From NCBI GenBank assembly GCA_945882755.1, contig CAMCWS010000068.1:1-11757 (forward strand): a stretch of DNA of 11,757 nt, in the 5' to 3' direction. Below are positions 1 to 7,275 of this stretch, one piece after another. Position numbers and translations under genes: made by a program. Origin of the DNA: Bordetella parapertussis (GTDB lineage: Bacteria; Pseudomonadota; Gammaproteobacteria; Burkholderiales; Burkholderiaceae_C). The stretch's first letter is position 1. Each line of letters starts with the position of its first letter. The notes below the pieces were generated by a model. That model worked only from the letters and a program-made list of their open reading frames with translations, searched no databases and was not told the origin of the DNA.

Positions 1-70
1 CCCAACCGCCCATGCGCTGGGACACCGATTACCTACCCTCAGCGAATGGCCTCAGAGCGAGCAACAGGGT
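1..70. other. Left edge, no gene assigned
   Basis: This edge could hold the end of an upstream plus-strand gene: the reading frame starting at base 2 is open until a TGA at 77-79, and the frame starting at base 3 is open until a TAA at 108-110. It could also hold the start of a divergent gene, since a minus-strand ATG lies at 13-11 with only four codons inside the window. The translations are too short to match to a family, so I name no gene. Confidence 0.3.
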
Positions 71-99
71 TTTACATGAATGGCTGGGTCGGTTACATT
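71..99 (+). promoter_or_regulatory. Sigma70-like promoter of the TetR/efflux operon
   Basis: A -35 box TTTACA (71-76, five of six to consensus) and a -10 box TACATT (94-99, four of six) are separated by exactly 17 bases. This predicts a transcript start near 106 and a leader of only about 15 bases before the ATG at 121. No other promoter-like pair was found in the short gaps that follow, so it probably drives the TetR gene and the efflux genes behind it. Boxes and spacing are seen in the sequence; activity is inferred. Confidence 0.55.
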
Positions 100-113
100 A
101 CTAACCAGTCAGT
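100..113 (+). promoter_or_regulatory. Candidate TetR-family operator over the transcription start
   Basis: The 14 bases ACTAACCAGTCAGT form an imperfect palindrome. Ten of 14 positions are symmetric and the other four differ only by transitions, giving the pattern ACTrACy/rGTyAGT. It begins one base after the -10 box and covers the predicted start of transcription, the classical place for a repressor to block initiation. TetR-family dimers commonly bind palindromes of this size beside their own gene, so autoregulation by the gene that follows is the simplest reading. Binding itself is inferred. Confidence 0.5.
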
Positions 114-120
114 CATTAAT

Positions 121-774
121 ATGCAAACCACCACATTTTCCAGCGATACGCAGAGCGGTCATAAACGCGAACGCCGCAAAGAGGCTCGCCCTGGCGAGTT
201 GCTTGACGCGGCGCTCAGTCTGTTTGTGAACAAAGGTTTTTCAGCCACCAAGGTCGAAGACGTGGCAGCCAGCGCTGGGGTGTCCAAAGGCACTTTGTTT
301 CTTTATTTTTCCAGTAAGGAAGACCTGTTCAAAGCAGTGATCCGTGCCAATTTGGCCGACCATTTTCCTGCTTGGAACCAAGAATTCGAGGAGTTTCAGG
401 GCACTACACCTGACATGCTGGAGTACGCCATGGTGTCTTGGTGGCAACGTATAGGATCCACCGACGCCAGTGGCATTACCAAACTGGTCATGAGCGAGGC
501 GCACAATTTCCCTGAGGTGGTTGAGTTTTATGACCACGAAGTGATTCGCCCTGGCCACGAATTGTTCAAGCGCATCTTGCAACGCGGCATTGACCGTGGG
601 GAATTTGCGCCATTCGATACCGAATTAGCAGTGCACAGTTTGGTGAGTGCAATTTTGTATGTGAACATGTGGAAGCATTCCTTGGCCTGCAGTGTTTCAA
701 AAAACGCACTCAACCCTGAGGCTTTTTTGCGAAACCATGTGCATCTCATGGTGCAGGGATGGCGCCAGCGATGA
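121..774 (+). CDS. TetR/AcrR-family transcriptional repressor
   Basis: The product is a 217-residue one-component repressor of normal TetR-family length. An N-terminal helix-turn-helix domain covers about residues 25-73, with the characteristic AASAGVSKGTLFLYFSSKEDLF segment split between the turn (49-55) and the recognition helix and following helix (56-70). The C-terminal half is a helical ligand-binding and dimerisation domain; its MSEAHNFPEVVEFY stretch (124-137) resembles the AefR-like subgroup, which is a tentative placement. The open frame runs to the left edge, and an ATG at 46 or 76 would add residues unlike any TetR N-terminus and would lie upstream of the predicted transcript start. 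ATG 121 is therefore preferred although it lacks a Shine-Dalgarno motif. It lies 34 bases before the adaptor gene on the same strand, so it likely controls that pump and itself. The inducer cannot be read from sequence. Confidence 0.93.
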   Translation: MQTTTFSSDTQSGHKRERRKEARPGELLDAALSLFVNKGFSATKVEDVAASAGVSKGTLFLYFSSKEDLFKAVIRANLADHFPAWNQEFEEFQGTTPDMLEYAMVSWWQRIGSTDASGITKLVMSEAHNFPEVVEFYDHEVIRPGHELFKRILQRGIDRGEFAPFDTELAVHSLVSAILYVNMWKHSLACSVSKNALNPEAFLRNHVHLMVQGWRQR

Positions 775-808
775 ACTGGCCATTTTCATTTTTTCGGAGC
801 AAGCGCAG

Positions 809-1999
809 ATGAATTTCAAAATCAAAGGCTGGGGGGGCGTCGCGCTGCTGTCTGCAGCCATGGTGGGCGGTGGGGCTTGGTATATGCGCTCTGCTGCGCC
901 CAAGCAAGACGCCAGCAAAGCCATGCCTGCTGCCTCTGTCGTCCCTGCTGCCGCGCCAGTTTTTGAGATTCCTGCCAGCGACACTTTGCTTGCCACCGAG
1001 CAGCGCTTGGTTCAAAACCTGCCCATCTCTGGCAACCTCAAAGCAGTCAATACCGTGGTCATCAAGTCGCGGGTGGCAGGTGAAATCACCCAACTGAGTT
1101 TGCGCGAGGGCGATTACGTCAAAGCCGGTCAAGTGGTGGCTCGTATCGACCCCACCGAATACCAACGCAAGCTGCGCCAAGCCGAGCAACAAGCGGATGC
1201 CGCCAAAGCCCAGGTCGAGATTGCCAAGCGCCAGTACGACAACAACAAATCGCTGGTAGACCAAGGCTTTATTTCAGTCACCGCGCTGGAAACCTCTTTC
1301 TCCAATTTGTCCGGCGCAGAAGCCACTTACAAGGCGGCTTTGTCTGGCGCAGATGTGGCACGCAAGGTGTTAGAGGAAGCGGTGCTTACCTCGCCCATTT
1401 CGGGGCAGGTGTCAGCAAGGTTGGCGCAACCGGGCGAGCGAGTGTCTGTTGACGTGCGTCTGCTGGAAGTGGTCGACCTCAACAGCTTGGAGCTTGAAGC
1501 CACCATGAGCCCTTCCGACTCCATCGATGTGCGTGTGGGTCAGCAAGCCACGCTGCAACTGGAAGGCCGCGAGCAAGCTGTCACGGCCAAAGTGCAACGT
1601 ATCAACCCCAATGTGCAAGCTGGCAGTCGCAGTGTGCTGGTGTATTTGCGCTTGGACAGCGTGAGCGGCCTGCGCCAAGGCTTGTACGGCCAAGGCCAAC
1701 TCGCACTTGGTCAGCGTCAAGTCCTGGCTATTCCGCTTGACGCTGTGCGCACCGACAAACCCCAAACTTATGTACAAACCATAGCCAACAACAAGGTGTT
1801 GCACCATGTCGTGAAAACAGGTTTGCGCGGTCAGTTGCTGGGCCAAACCGACAACACTGTGTGGGTAGAAGTCAGCGGCGTACCGACCAACAGCGTGGTG
1901 TTGCGTGGCACAGCGGGTGCCTTGCGAGAAGGCATGGCGGTTCGCTCAGGCAGCACACCTTCTGCCGCTTCCAGCGCAACACCTAGCAGCAAGCCCTAA
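809..1999 (+). CDS. RND efflux periplasmic adaptor subunit (MFP, HlyD/AcrA type)
   Basis: This 396-residue membrane-fusion protein would link the inner-membrane RND permease to the outer-membrane channel. Residues 8-26 are a hydrophobic anchor after a short basic start. There is no lipobox cysteine, so it is not a lipoprotein like AcrA. Two lipoyl half-motifs frame the protein: VVIKSRVAGEITQL with GDYVKAGQVV (83-110) and LTSPISGQVSARLAQPGERV (193-212). Between them, 116-191 is a charged, Ala/Gln-rich alpha-helical hairpin; a beta-barrel domain (about 226-305) and a membrane-proximal domain follow. The last 15 residues are a Ser/Ala/Pro tail. The start is set by GGAG at 796-799, nine bases before ATG 809; the in-frame upstream ATG lies inside the TetR gene. 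The stop is three bases before the permease start. The family assignment is secure; the substrate is unknown. Confidence 0.95.
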   Translation: MNFKIKGWGGVALLSAAMVGGGAWYMRSAAPKQDASKAMPAASVVPAAAPVFEIPASDTLLATEQRLVQNLPISGNLKAVNTVVIKSRVAGEITQLSLREGDYVKAGQVVARIDPTEYQRKLRQAEQQADAAKAQVEIAKRQYDNNKSLVDQGFISVTALETSFSNLSGAEATYKAALSGADVARKVLEEAVLTSPISGQVSARLAQPGERVSVDVRLLEVVDLNSLELEATMSPSDSIDVRVGQQATLQLEGREQAVTAKVQRINPNVQAGSRSVLVYLRLDSVSGLRQGLYGQGQLALGQRQVLAIPLDAVRTDKPQTYVQTIANNKVLHHVVKTGLRGQLLGQTDNTVWVEVSGVPTNSVVLRGTAGALREGMAVRSGSTPSAASSATPSSKP

Positions 2000-2002
2000 A
2001 CC

Positions 2003-5000
2003 ATGTGGTTCACCCAAGTCAGTTTGCGCAACCCGGTGTTTGCCACCATGATGATGCTCGCCTTGGTGGTGCTGGGCCTCTTTAGTTACCAGCGACTCAA
2101 GATCGACCAGTTCCCCAACATCGATTTGCCAGTAGTGGTCATTACCACCGAATATCCAGGTGCTTCGCCCGAAATCATCGAGAGCGAGGTGAGCAAAAAA
2201 ATCGAAGAGGCGGTGAACTCGATTGCCGGTATCAGCGCCCTCACCTCACGCAGCTACGAAGGCTTATCGGTGGTGGTGATTGAGTTTCAGCTGTACGTCA
2301 ATGGTCGCAAAGCCGCTGATGATGTGCGCGAAAAAGTCTCGAATGTCCACCCGTTTTTGCGCACCGATGTGAAAGAGTCGCGCATCCTGCGCTTTGACCC
2401 TGCAAGCCGCCCGATTTGGTCGGTGGCGGTGTTGCCAGACGACAAAGCCACGGGCTTGAGCCAACCCTTGAGCAATGTAGAGTTGACCAACTGGGCTGAC
2501 CAAGTCTTCAAAAAGCGGCTTGAAAACGTTCGCGGTGTGGGCTCGGTGACCTTGGTGGGTGGCACCAAACGCGAGATCAACCTCTACCTGAACCCCCAAG
2601 CCATGGAGGCCTTGGGTGTGACCGCTGAGCAAGTGGTGGCTGCCGTCAGCAACGAGAACCAAGACCTGCCGGTGGGCTCGATTCGTTCTATCCAGCAAGA
2701 CCGCGTGGTGCAGGTGCAAGCGCGTATGAAGCGCCCCGAGGACTTTGGCAACATCATCGTCGCACGCAAAGGTGGCACCTATGTGCGCTTGTCGCAAGTC
2801 GCCAAGGTCAATGACGGTGCGCAAGAGTTGGAGAACATGGCGCTGTACAACGGCCAGCGCACCCTGTTGTTGTCGGTGGTCAAAGCCCAAGACGAGAACA
2901 CCATCGAAGTGGTAGACGGCTTGATCGACACCATGGAGTCCATGCGCAAACAACTGCCCCCCGGTGTTCGCCTAGAGCCAATTTTTGACGGCTCACGCCC
3001 CATTCGCGTAGCGGTCAATAACGTGCAAAAAACCCTCGTCGAAGGCGCTTTGCTGACAGTCTTGATTGTGTTTTTGTTCTTGAATTCTTGGCGCTCAACC
3101 ATCATCACTGGATTGGCTTTGCCCATTGCGGTGATTGGCACTTTTTTGTTCATGAGCCTTTTTGGCTTTACTGTCAACATGATGACCCTCATGGCGTTGT
3201 CGCTGTGCATTGGCTTGCTGATTGACGACGCCATCGTGGTGCGTGAAAACATTGTGCGCCATGTGCAAATGGGCAAAAACGCGTTCACCGCGTCCATGGA
3301 GGGCACCAAAGAAATTGGCTTGGCGGTGCTGGCAACCACCTTCTCTATCGTCGCGGTGTTTTTACCCATCGGCTTCATGGAAGGTGTGATTGGTAAGTTC
3401 TTCCACGAGTTTGGTTTGACCATCGTGGTGGCTGTGGTGATTTCCATGTTTGTCAGCTTCACCCTGGACCCCATGCTTTCCAGCGTGTGGCACGACCCCA
3501 GCATCCATGTCCAGGGCCAAGCCACCAAACCACGTAATTGGTATGACAAGTCGATTGGCCGTGTCACGGGGTGGTTTGAGAGCTCCACAGACCGCTTGAG
3601 CGGCGTCTACCAACAGCTGCTGGCTTGGGCCTTGCGGCACAAATTGAAAACTGTTTTTGCTGCGCTGGGTATATTCATCGGCAGCATCTTCATGGTGCCA
3701 CTCTTGGGCACAGAGTTTGTCCCCAAATCCGACTACTCAGAATCCACTGTCACCTTTTATGTGCCTGTGGGTTCTTCTTTGGAAGTGACCGAACGCAAAG
3801 CGCAAGAAGTGGAAAAACTGCTGCGCAGTTTGCCTGAAGTGCGCTACACCTTGACCACCATCAACACCGGTAACGCCAACGGGAAAATTTATGCGAATGT
3901 GTATTTTCGTTTGGTGGACCGTGGTTTACGCGAGCGCAACCTCAACAGCATCACGCCAGATGTGCGTCAGCGCTTGACCCAACTGACCGGCATCACCGTC
4001 ACCCATGTGGGGCAACTCGACAGCGTGAGTGGCGCCAAACAAATCGAGTTTTACTTGCTGGGCCCCGACCAAGCCGAGTTGGAGCGTTTGGCTGCACAGG
4101 TCATGGCCAAGCTGCAAAACGTCAATGGCTTTGTTGATATCGAGTCCAGTGTGAAGCCCAACAAGCCCACCATCGACATCGCTATCAAGCATGAAGCTGC
4201 CTCGGACTTCGGTATGAGCGCCAGCAGCATTGCCAACCAATTGCGTACCTTGGTGGCTGGTCAAAACATTGGCGTGTGGCGGGCCAGCAATGACCAAACC
4301 TACGATGTGTTGGTGCGTCTCTCGCCTGACGCACGAACCGCGCCCCAAGATTTAGAGCGCCTACCCTTTAACCTGCCCCCAGCAGCGGACGGCAGCACCC
4401 GAACCGTGAAACTCAACCAAGTTGCAAAGGTCAGCGAAGGTGTGGGTCCCAATCAAATCAACCGACGCGAGTTGCTGCGTGAAGTTTCTTTCAGCGGCAA
4501 TGCTTTTGGCCGTGCCAGCGGCGACGTGTCCAAAGAAATCCAAACCATCATGGCCGCCATGCCCTTGCCCGATGGTTACCGCTACCAATTTGGTGGGTCC
4601 ACCAAAAACATGAAAGAGTCGTTTGCTTACGCGGTCTCGGCGCTGGTGATGGCAATTATTTTCATCTACATGATTTTGGCCAGCCAGTTCAAAAGCTTTT
4701 TGCAGCCGCTGGCTTTGATGACCTCGCTGCCGCTCACCCTGATTGGCGTGGTGTTGGCATTGATGTTGTTTCAGTCCACCTTGTCGCTGTTCTCCATCAT
4801 CGGTGTGATCATGCTGATGGGCTTGGTCACCAAGAATGCGATTTTGTTGCTGGACTTTGCCATCCGCGCCAGAGAAGGCTTGGACAACGGCGATGGCACA
4901 CACGAAGCACCCTTGGGTCGCAGTGAAGCTTTGCTGATGGCCGCCAAGGTGCGCTTGCGCCCCATTCTCATGACCACCTTGGCCATGGTGTTTGGCATGT

Positions 5001-5200
5001 TGCCCCTGGCTCTGTCCACCAGCGAAGGTGCCGAGCAACGTGCACCCTTGGGGCAAGCGGTGATTGGTGGCGTCATCACTTCATCGTTGCTGACTTTGGT
5101 GGTGGTGCCGGTGGTCTACTGTTATTTGGATGATCTGACGCAATGGCTCAAACGCCTGTGGGGCGTGAGCCCTGACAATGCGAACAGCCGTGCTGGTTAA
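2003..5200 (+). CDS. RND multidrug efflux permease (HAE/AcrB type)
   Basis: This 1065-residue inner-membrane pump has the standard length and layout of AcrB-like transporters: TM1 at about 10-30, a large periplasmic porter/docking loop, TM2-TM6 (about 340-480), TM7 near 546-566, a second loop, and TM8-TM12 to the end. The proton-relay residues are present: Asp408 and Asp409 in GLLIDDAIVV (TM4), Lys944 in GLVTKNAILL (TM10), and Arg986 in RLRPILMTT (TM11), matching Asp407/Asp408, Lys940 and Arg971 of AcrB. It should therefore be an active drug/proton antiporter. The TM4 motif fits drug-type (HAE) rather than heavy-metal-type (HME) pumps. The start follows the adaptor stop by three bases with no clear Shine-Dalgarno, which suggests translational coupling. 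No frameshift or truncation is seen. Substrate range cannot be inferred. Confidence 0.96.
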   Translation: MWFTQVSLRNPVFATMMMLALVVLGLFSYQRLKIDQFPNIDLPVVVITTEYPGASPEIIESEVSKKIEEAVNSIAGISALTSRSYEGLSVVVIEFQLYVNGRKAADDVREKVSNVHPFLRTDVKESRILRFDPASRPIWSVAVLPDDKATGLSQPLSNVELTNWADQVFKKRLENVRGVGSVTLVGGTKREINLYLNPQAMEALGVTAEQVVAAVSNENQDLPVGSIRSIQQDRVVQVQARMKRPEDFGNIIVARKGGTYVRLSQVAKVNDGAQELENMALYNGQRTLLLSVVKAQDENTIEVVDGLIDTMESMRKQLPPGVRLEPIFDGSRPIRVAVNNVQKTLVEGALLTVLIVFLFLNSWRSTIITGLALPIAVIGTFLFMSLFGFTVNMMTLMALSLCIGLLIDDAIVVRENIVRHVQMGKNAFTASMEGTKEIGLAVLATTFSIVAVFLPIGFMEGVIGKFFHEFGLTIVVAVVISMFVSFTLDPMLSSVWHDPSIHVQGQATKPRNWYDKSIGRVTGWFESSTDRLSGVYQQLLAWALRHKLKTVFAALGIFIGSIFMVPLLGTEFVPKSDYSESTVTFYVPVGSSLEVTERKAQEVEKLLRSLPEVRYTLTTINTGNANGKIYANVYFRLVDRGLRERNLNSITPDVRQRLTQLTGITVTHVGQLDSVSGAKQIEFYLLGPDQAELERLAAQVMAKLQNVNGFVDIESSVKPNKPTIDIAIKHEAASDFGMSASSIANQLRTLVAGQNIGVWRASNDQTYDVLVRLSPDARTAPQDLERLPFNLPPAADGSTRTVKLNQVAKVSEGVGPNQINRRELLREVSFSGNAFGRASGDVSKEIQTIMAAMPLPDGYRYQFGGSTKNMKESFAYAVSALVMAIIFIYMILASQFKSFLQPLALMTSLPLTLIGVVLALMLFQSTLSLFSIIGVIMLMGLVTKNAILLLDFAIRAREGLDNGDGTHEAPLGRSEALLMAAKVRLRPILMTTLAMVFGMLPLALSTSEGAEQRAPLGQAVIGGVITSSLLTLVVVPVVYCYLDDLTQWLKRLWGVSPDNANSRAG

Positions 5201-5233
5201 AATTTACGCAATCAACTGCTAGAACAAATCGCT

Positions 5234-5887
5234 ATGAACACAGAACTTGCCCGCTTCAATATGGTTGAACAGCAGATCCGCCCTTGGAATGTGCTGGACC
5301 ACGCCGTGCTTGAGCAGTTGTCGTTTGTCGACCGAAGCCTGTTTGTGCCAAGCAACTTTGCAGAGTTGGCCTACAGCGATACCGAAATTCCCCTCCTGCA
5401 TGGCGAAACCATGCTGGCCCCGCGTGTGGCGGCAAGGCTGGCACAAGACCTGCTGCTAAAGCCCACCGACCGCGTACTCGAAATTGGGACAGGCAGTGGC
5501 TACCTCACTGCCTTGCTGGCCAGTTTGTCTGCCACGGTGCTCAGCCTAGAGTGCCACGCCGATTTGTTGGCGCAAGCACATAGCCATTTGCAGCAAGCCG
5601 GCATTGCCAACGCCCAGCTGCTTCAAAGCAGTGGCGTCCCGACTGACCTGCCCCAAGACTCTTTTGATGCCATTGTGCTGACAGGCTCTGTCGCACAACT
5701 GCCTACAGAATTGCTTGACCTGCTCAAAGCGGGTGGGCGCTTGATGGCGATTGTCGGCGAAGAACCTATCATGCAAGCGACACGCTTTACCCGCGCCAGC
5801 CACGGCGATATACATACGCAAGTGATGTGGGACGTGGTGTTGCCACGTTTACACGGTTTTGCGCAAGCACCTGCTTTTCAATTTTGA
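5234..5887 (+). CDS. PIMT-like SAM-dependent methyltransferase
   Basis: This 217-residue cytoplasmic methyltransferase belongs to the protein-L-isoaspartate O-methyltransferase (COG2518) family. Residues 10-26 (MVEQQIRPWNVLDHAVL) and 37-53 (FVP, then AYSDTEIP) follow the PIMT N-terminal pattern. SAM-binding motif I is VLEIGTGSGYLTALLA (81-96), with an acidic residue ending the next strand (LSLECHADLL). Canonical PIMTs repair isoaspartyl damage and carry a GQT(I/V)S-type loop that contacts the substrate; here the equivalent is GETMLAP (57-63), with Leu in place of the Ser. Binding of SAM is likely, but isoaspartyl activity is uncertain, so I give no pcm symbol. It lies 33 bases after the permease and 23 before the TolC gene. 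No Shine-Dalgarno is obvious at ATG 5234, but the N-terminal alignment supports that start. Confidence 0.85.
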   Translation: MNTELARFNMVEQQIRPWNVLDHAVLEQLSFVDRSLFVPSNFAELAYSDTEIPLLHGETMLAPRVAARLAQDLLLKPTDRVLEIGTGSGYLTALLASLSATVLSLECHADLLAQAHSHLQQAGIANAQLLQSSGVPTDLPQDSFDAIVLTGSVAQLPTELLDLLKAGGRLMAIVGEEPIMQATRFTRASHGDIHTQVMWDVVLPRLHGFAQAPAFQF

Positions 5888-5910
5888 TCCGCTTACCCCA
5901 AAGGAAGACC

Positions 5911-7251
5911 ATGCGTTTTTTTCGTCCCCTGCCCCTTGTCTCGGCCATGGCTCTGGCCTTTTGTGGCGTGGCCCATGGTCAAAGCTTGCTCGAACTCTAT
6001 GACGCTGCCCGTGGTTTTGACGCCAGCTACCAATCGGTGCAAGCGCAGTTTGAGGCTACGCGTTTAAAGTCCTCGCAAGCCCAAGCCAAACTCGGTCCTA
6101 CCGGCAGCTTGAGTGTGAATCTGTCGAAAAACAATATCAACTACGACCCCAAGCAAGGCAGCAGCAACTATGACCGTTTCTACGGCACCAATGCCGCCAC
6201 CGTCACGGCCAGTCAACCCCTTTACCGCCCGGCCGACAAAGCTGAAGTGGCGCAAAGCAGTTTGCAAATGCAAGTGGTGCAAGAGCAGCTTGCCGCTGCT
6301 GAACAAGAGCTGATGGTGCGTGTCAGCCAAGCCTATTTCGATGTCTTGGCCGCGCAAGACACCGTGACCTTTGTGCAAGCCCAAAAAACCGCAGTCGCAG
6401 AGCAACTGGCCTCAGCCAAACGTAATTTTGAGGTGGGCACCGCCACCATCACCGACACCCGCGAAGCGCAAGCTGGTTTTGACTTGGTGACAGCGCAAGA
6501 AATCGCTGCACAAAATGATTTGCAAGTAAAGAAACTGGCCCTCGACCAAGTGGTGGGCAAAACCGGTACCCAGCCCAAATCCCTGGCTGTCAAAGCAGAA
6601 CCCAGCCCTCTGAACCCCTCTCAGGTCGACGAGTGGGTGAGCATGAGCGCTGAAAAAAACCCGTCTTTGCGTCAAGCCGTGATCGGCTTACAAGTCAGTG
6701 AACTTGAAACCCAAAAAGCCAAGGCTGGACTTAAACCCACGGTTGATTTTCAACTCAGCCACAGCTTGCAAAACAGTGTGAATGCCTCCTCCTCGGGTGC
6801 CCTGGCTTACGGCTCTACCACCAACCTCACGACCGGCGCGGTGGTGCTGTCATGGCCTTTTTATACCGGCAAAGCACTGGACAACCGCGTACGTGAAACC
6901 CTGTCCCTGACACAAAAAGCCCAAGCCGACTTAGACGCAGCCACCCGCACCGTCGCGCAAAACACGCGCAGTGCTTTTTTTGGCGTGATGTCGGGTGTGA
7001 GCCAAGTCAAAGCCTTGCAAGCAGCGGTAGAGTCCAGCCAAGTAGCGCTTGAAGCCAACAAATTAGGCTACAGCGTGGGTGTACGCATCAACATGAATGT
7101 GTTGGATGCGCAAAGCAAATTATTCGATACCAAAGCCAAATTGGCCAAAGCCCGCTACGACGTGCTGATGGGCAGTCTGCGCTTGCGCCAAGTCAGCGGT
7201 ACCTTGCAATTGCAAGACCTGCAAGGCATCAATAACCTGCTCGAGCCTTGA
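5911..7251 (+). CDS. tolC: TolC-family outer membrane efflux channel
   Basis: The product is a 446-residue trimeric outer-membrane channel with a periplasmic alpha-barrel. Residues 1-23 are a signal peptide (basic start, hydrophobic core, AHG before Gln24); the phenylalanine- and proline-rich start is followed by mature sequence SLLELYDAA, typical of TolC. Two outer-membrane efflux (OEP) repeats follow, with SQPLYRPADKAEV at about 102-115 in the first and WPFYTGKALDNRV in the second, the equivalent position. Long Gln/Ala-rich helices are visible. The features match the type I secretion TolC subgroup, so it may also serve other pumps. AAGGAAG at 5901-5907 precedes ATG 5911, which rules out the longer frame that opens inside the methyltransferase gene. 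It completes the tripartite set with the upstream adaptor and permease. Its end faces the end of waaA. Confidence 0.94.
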   Translation: MRFFRPLPLVSAMALAFCGVAHGQSLLELYDAARGFDASYQSVQAQFEATRLKSSQAQAKLGPTGSLSVNLSKNNINYDPKQGSSNYDRFYGTNAATVTASQPLYRPADKAEVAQSSLQMQVVQEQLAAAEQELMVRVSQAYFDVLAAQDTVTFVQAQKTAVAEQLASAKRNFEVGTATITDTREAQAGFDLVTAQEIAAQNDLQVKKLALDQVVGKTGTQPKSLAVKAEPSPLNPSQVDEWVSMSAEKNPSLRQAVIGLQVSELETQKAKAGLKPTVDFQLSHSLQNSVNASSSGALAYGSTTNLTTGAVVLSWPFYTGKALDNRVRETLSLTQKAQADLDAATRTVAQNTRSAFFGVMSGVSQVKALQAAVESSQVALEANKLGYSVGVRINMNVLDAQSKLFDTKAKLAKARYDVLMGSLRLRQVSGTLQLQDLQGINNLLEP

Positions 7252-7275
7252 CCTCTTAACTGAACTGCCAGAGGG
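7252..7275. other. Tail-to-tail junction between tolC and waaA
   Basis: Only 24 bases separate two convergent genes. A CCTCT (7252-7256) and an AGAGG (7270-7274) could pair as a five-base stem with a 13-base loop, but no run of T follows on either strand. I do not see a convincing intrinsic terminator; termination may be Rho-dependent or the transcripts may overlap. Confidence 0.3.

Noticed and set aside
1..13. Divergent gene start on the minus strand at ATG 13-11
   Set aside because: Only four codons are visible, with no Shine-Dalgarno at proper spacing and no promoter on that strand that I trust.
46..120. N-terminal extension of the TetR protein from ATG 46 or 76
   Set aside because: The extra residues do not resemble a TetR N-terminus, and both ATGs lie upstream of the predicted transcript start, in or before the promoter and operator.
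692..808. Long form of the adaptor starting at 692
   Set aside because: It would overlap the TetR gene by 83 bases. ATG 809 has GGAG at proper spacing and is followed at once by the membrane anchor.
2779..3588. Minus-strand frame of 269 codons opposite the permease
   Set aside because: The sequence is Met/Thr/Lys-rich without domain signs and mirrors the transmembrane codons of the RND gene.
5172..5203. Internal promoter before the methyltransferase (CTGACA and TAAAAT)
   Set aside because: Each hexamer matches five of six, but the spacer is 20 bases, too long for an ordinary sigma70 promoter, and the boxes lie at the end of the permease gene.
5827..5910. Extended TolC start inside the methyltransferase gene
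   Set aside because: The extension would bury the signal peptide. AAGGAAG just before ATG 5911 and the basic-hydrophobic start settle the choice.
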